Origin: Goniomonas avonlea
Taxonomy: Eukaryota; Cryptophyceae; Goniomonadida; Goniomonadaceae
Direction of reading: 5' to 3'
Assembly (NCBI GenBank): GCA_003573635.1
Contig: QUTJ01031379.1
Location: forward strand, 1 to 11,215
Length of the DNA stretch: 11,215 bases
In this document: piece after piece, positions 7,901-11,215 of the stretch
Position numbering within the stretch: the stretch's first letter is position 1
How the letters are laid out: every line of letters starts with the position of its first letter
Position numbers and translations under genes: made by a program
Notes under the pieces: model-generated
What the model saw: the letters and a program-made list of their open reading frames with translations, nothing else
Told to the model about the DNA's origin: nothing
Database searches by the model: none

Positions 7901-10900
7901 CTATTCATGGCACGGCCCGCCGTGACGCCGTCGTGGTCCTGCTGCTCAACACCAAGGGCCTCGACCAGACCGGGTACCAGGTTGGCCAGACGCTGGTGTT
8001 CTTCCGTCCCGGAGGGGTACGTCTCGCTCGTGTTTCCGCTTGGTGCCTTTGGGCCCTGCCTCGAATTTTGAGCCATCAAGCGGCCGTAGAGTATCTCACC
8101 TGACCGTGAGTGGGACCGAGAGAGGCGTCTGCTGGTGAGAAGGCAGAAGGAAATTGCGTAGTGGGATCAGAGAGTCCACTGAGAGACGGACCTCACCGAG
8201 CCCACAGCTCGCGCGCCTCGAGGAGTTGCGCATTCTCCGCTTGGGCGAGTCTGCGACTAAAGTCCAGAAGGAGTACCGCCGCTGGATTCAGCAGAAGAAG
8301 TACAAGCGCATGCTGGAGCTCATCATCGTGATCCAGAAGTGTACGCCCCCCACTTCCACATCTGTGCCGAGTGTTTAGGCTTGCGTCGTGCCCGTGTCTT
8401 GTGACTTGCTGTTCAACGTGCCTTTGGTCGCTATTTGAGGTGTAACGCAACTCGCAGACACCCGTGGGTTCTTCAGCCGCAAGCGCAACCGCAACCGCAA
8501 GAGACAGAAGCGCTGCATCAAGTGGTGGAAGACCACGCGCCGCGCGAAGATCCAGTACAAGACGTACCAGGCCATGCGGAAGAATGTCATTCATCTGCAG
8601 GCTGGTGCGTGTCCTCTCGCCCTCTCTCGGTCCTCGGTCCCTCCTGCTCGTGTCTCTCTCTGCGCTGTTTCTCTCCTTGCGATGTTGGCGGCTAGTGTCG
8701 TCCTGTTGTGCTGCCTGGTGTGAGTTGTCCTGCACTGCGCAGGCTAGGATACATCGCCCAGGGATCTAACACTCTCTGGCAGTCCTGTCCCGACGCTACG
8801 TGCGCTCGCGCTACCAGGCATACTGCACGATCATGCCCGCAGCCCAAATTCTGCAGTCCAACATGAAGAACATCTCGCAGCGCGCCAACTACAACGCCCT
8901 GCGCAAGGGCGTTTCCTTCGCTCAGGCTGCCATCCTCGCCCATCTCACCCGCAACCTGAACCTCGTGTCGATGGCCAAGATTGGGTCCGCGCAGGAGATC
9001 CAGAAGTGGCTGCGCTGCGCCATTGTGCGCAAGGTGTTCAAGGCCAAGCGGCCGGCCATCTCGCACATCAAGAGCGGTGCGTTTGTTGTGCAATGATTGA
9101 CAATGAGTTAGGGAGAGGTGAGGGGGGGGGTGGGAGGGGGAGGGGGGGGGGGGAGGGGGGAGAGGGAGCGGGGGGGGGAGGGGGGGTGAGATTCGGAGAC
9201 AAGCAGAAGAGATGGCCCCTGACTCCCTCCTCAGCGTGCAAGATGATCAAAATCCGCCGCGCCCACCTCCTCCGCCGCGAGGCCGCGTGCAAGCTCAAGA
9301 ATGTTGTGCGCCGCATCCGCCCCCGCCAGGCCCTCGCAAACTGGGAGCAGTCCCAGCACGAGCTCCGCATCAACACGGCTGCCTACCTCCAGAGCCGCTG
9401 CCGCTCTATGGCGCTGCGCAAGGTGTACATTCACCGCCGCCGCATCGCCACCAAGATCGAGGCTGTGATGCGCGGGCACAAGGCGCGCAAACTCAGCAAG
9501 CTGCTGCGCCGCAACAAGGACGCCACCAGGGTCCTGCAGGCTGTCTCGCGCCGCGCTATCTACCGCAAGAAGCACGGCCTGCGACGCGTGTACTCTGTCA
9601 TCTGCCAGGCTATGCTTCGCCGCAAGTGCGAGAAGAAGCGCTACAGCACCAAGGTCAACAGCGGGCGCACGATTTGGCGCATGGTGCTCATGGCGCCTCA
9701 CCGAAAGCTGTACCGCAAGGACTGGATCAAGCTCCGGAGGCTTCAGGCCGTGGAGCGTGGCCACTTGGCGCGTAAGCGCGTCGACCACCAGCTGCACCCG
9801 ACCAAGGTGCGCCGCAACGCCGACATGCTCAAGGAGATTGCCTCGCTGCGGCCGCGGGGCACGCGCGTGAACAAGGAGCTGCTCGACAAGGAGTGGCGCG
9901 AGATCCGCATCCTGGACATGAAGATCTCCGCCATGCACTCGGAGCTCAAGCGCCAGGCTGCCGACCGGCAGGAGAAGCAGCAGGAGAAGCTCATTCGCGA
10001 CGCGGAGAAGCTGCGGTTCCAGGCCTTCAACGCCGAGCAGCTTGCGTCGCGGCTGGCCAAGGCGGAGGCCAAGGCGGAGGCTGAGCGACTGGCCAAGGAG
10101 GCGCTGGCCGCGGAGAAAGAGGAGCTGCTGGCCAAGCAGTCCGACCTGCAGCAGGACTTGGAGGAGATGGCGCGCGACGCGGCGGCGCATACCTCGGAAA
10201 TGTACGACGCTCTCAAGCTCGAGCGCGACAGGCTCCACATCGAGGCCAAGGACCGGACAGCGGACCTGGACGCTGAGATGGAGCTGCGCATGTCGTTGGA
10301 GAAGCAGCTGCAGGACATGAACGCGGCCAACGAGAGGCTGAACAAGTCGCTGGAGGAGTGCAGGGACAGCTGCGGCAACATGGAGGAGGAGGAGAAGGAG
10401 CTCCGGACGCTGCTGCAGGAGGAGACCCGCGCGCACAAGATGTTCGAGCTCAAGTCCGTGGACCTCGAGGAGCGCAACCACTCCATCCAGCAGGAGCTCG
10501 ACGAGCTCAAGGAGGCCACCAAGAAGATGCAGCTCGCTGACATCCAGCTCAAGTCGGCAATGCACGACGCCCAAGGCAACAAGGCGCACCTTGAGAGCCG
10601 GCTCAAGGAGCTGCAGGAGGCCTACGACCTGCTCGAGCTGGACCTGTCCCGCCAGATGGAGGAGCGCCAGGCGCTGGAGCTCGCCAAGGATAACTGCCAG
10701 GCGATGGTCCAGTCGCTCAGCTCCAAGCTGGAGCTGGCGTGCCAGGCCAAGCAGGACGCGCTCGCGATGCTGGAGCCGCTCCAGCAGTCCATTGACGAGC
10801 TCCAGGAGCGCGCGCAGCGTGACGGTGACAGCCGCCACGAGACTGAGCGCAAGCTGCGCGAGGCGTCTCGTGAGAAGGAGCTGATGGAGCGCAAGCTCGA

Positions 10901-11215
10901 GGTGCGCGTTTTTGGGTGTGGTTCTGGTTTTTGTTTCGTCTCCCTCACGCACTCCCGGGTGATGCTTAACCAAACGTACTAAGTTTACGAAAGCCGCCTC
11001 GGCGGATGTGGGTACAACTCTGGCTGACGGGATCCCACACTCGCACACACGCACACACACGCCCCCTTTCCCTCTCCCGCACACACGCACGCGCACTCCC
11101 TGCTCTCTCACCCCTGCTGTAAGAGACATCGACGAGTGTCACCCTCGAGACGCCTTGACTGACCCAACCCCCGGCCAGCTGGAGCTCAAGTCCAAGGAGC
11201 ACATCAAGCAGGAGC
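4936..11215 (+). CDS. Unconventional myosin heavy chain with a very long IQ neck and coiled coil (3' truncated)
   Basis: An ATP-driven actin motor. Exons: 4936-6731, 6865-7021, 7213-7394, 7602-7713, 7885-8016, 8208-8340, 8458-8604, 8783-9076, 9235-10901, 11179-11215 (cut by the edge); at least 1552 aa, and all joins keep the frame and rebuild conserved motifs. Residues about 34-75 look like the N-terminal SH3-like fold. Motor, about 75-793: P-loop GESGAGKT (177-184), switch I NDNSSRFGK (229-237), switch II LDIFGFE (451-457), FVRCIKPN (660-667), QLRTNGILDAVRIS, RYRILVP, and a converter ending FFRPGG. The TEDS position, 16 residues before DVLAK, is Glu400, implying no need for heavy-chain phosphorylation (family knowledge). 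Loop 2 has A4, G6 then RKK. The neck, about 805-1180, holds about 15 IQ-like repeats, many degenerate. From about 1195 to the edge there is heptad-rich coiled coil (EKQQEKLIRDAEK and onward), so dimerisation is likely. The order motor-IQ-coil recalls classes V and XI, which have six IQs; the cargo region lies beyond the window, so no class or symbol is given. Start: first ATG of the frame, with A at -3. Confidence 0.93.
8244..9803 (+). other. Myosin neck: array of about 15 IQ-like light-chain-binding repeats
   Basis: Across exons 6-9 a unit of about 23-26 residues recurs, with hydrophobic-Gln followed by basic residues. Examples in order are ATKVQKEYRRW, IIVIQKYTRGFFSRK, VIHLQAVLSRRYVRSRY, AQEIQKWLRCAIVRKVF, AAYLQSRCRSMALRKVY, TKIEAVMRGHKARKL, TRVLQAVSRRAIYRKK and LRRLQAVERGHLARKR. 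Several units (near residues 930-1000 and 1130-1160) are poor matches to IQxxxRGxxxR and are counted mainly by spacing. Each good IQ binds calmodulin or an EF-hand light chain in known myosins. Count and borders are my estimate by eye. Confidence 0.75.
9118..9187 (+). repeat. Long G-run tract in myosin intron 8
   Basis: The sense strand of the intron between exons 8 and 9 (9077-9234) is almost pure G with scattered A, T and C, including one run of twelve Gs. At least four G-runs of three or more lie close together, so the G-quadruplex motif is met many times over in DNA and pre-mRNA. Homopolymers of this kind are also prone to sequencing and assembly length errors, but the tract is intronic and does not affect the protein. 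Confidence 0.85.
11028..11100. repeat. CA-rich microsatellite in myosin intron 9
   Basis: Two blocks of imperfect CACACGCACACA-type repeat flank a short pyrimidine run inside the intron between 10902 and 11178. It contributes to the longest intron seen in the window (277 nt). No coding role is apparent. Confidence 0.75.

Noticed and set aside
7574-8103. Overlapping plus-strand frames around myosin exons 4 and 5
   Set aside because: They ignore introns whose removal gives the standard RYRILVP and converter sequences; they are frame shadows.
9006-9234. An open frame running through the G-rich intron into exon 9
   Set aside because: It is in the wrong frame before the intron and encodes poly-Gly from the G-run. 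The correct exon 8 frame ends in HIKS and splices to ACKMIKIRR.
9231-11129. A 632-codon open frame on the minus strand opposite the myosin neck and tail
   Set aside because: It is the antisense shadow of GC-rich coiled-coil coding sequence (GAG/AAG/CTG codons give Leu/Val/Gln-rich antisense peptide). The plus strand has intact heptads and frame-keeping introns, so the plus strand is the gene.
1-11215. CRISPR arrays, insertion sequences, tRNA or rRNA genes, phage or defence genes
   Set aside because: I saw no regularly spaced direct repeats with unique spacers, no terminal inverted repeats with a transposase frame, and no tRNA cloverleaf or rRNA-like stretch; the whole window reads as ordinary spliced eukaryotic genes.

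Overview
The window is nuclear DNA from a eukaryote, most likely a GC-rich, intron-bearing protist or alga. The genes are broken by short GT-AG introns (about 47 to 280 nt), third codon positions are mostly G or C, and the families (myosin heavy chain, PKA-type cyclic-nucleotide-binding domain, PDZ domains) are eukaryotic. Nothing bacterial or viral is visible. The lineage cannot be fixed from this sequence alone. About half of the inferred 5' splice sites read GTGCG or GTACG rather than GTAAG/GTGAG, which may help place it.

Layout, left to right. (1) About 250-1663, minus strand: an unrecognised multi-exon gene with a Ser/Gln/Pro-rich repetitive middle. Its 3' part runs toward or off the left edge next to a (GGGAGT)/(GGGTGT) repeat. 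(2) 1664-1878: a 215-bp divergent intergenic region. (3) 1879-2924, plus strand: a small two-PDZ-domain protein; whether it stops at 2634 or continues through two more exons is unresolved. (4) 2925-3223: a convergent 3'/3' spacer with a pyrimidine-rich tract. (5) 3224-4513, minus strand: a six-exon gene for a protein with a single PKA-regulatory-subunit-type cyclic-nucleotide-binding domain, with an intact phosphate-binding cassette and a Pro/Ser-rich tail. (6) 4514-4935: a 422-bp divergent region with a small inverted repeat. (7) 4936-11215, plus strand: an unconventional myosin heavy chain, ten exons visible and cut by the right edge. It has an N-terminal SH3-like segment, a complete motor with all nucleotide-binding motifs, an exceptionally long neck of about 15 IQ-like repeats, then a coiled coil.

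The genes form two head-to-head pairs (unknown/PDZ and CNB/myosin), so each pair could share a promoter region. An actin motor with many light-chain/calmodulin-type sites, a cAMP-type sensor and a PDZ scaffold lie side by side, but the sequence shows no direct functional link. The most unusual items are the myosin's neck and the minimal one-domain cAMP-sensor-like protein. I did not find a defence system, mobile element, RNA gene or CRISPR array.
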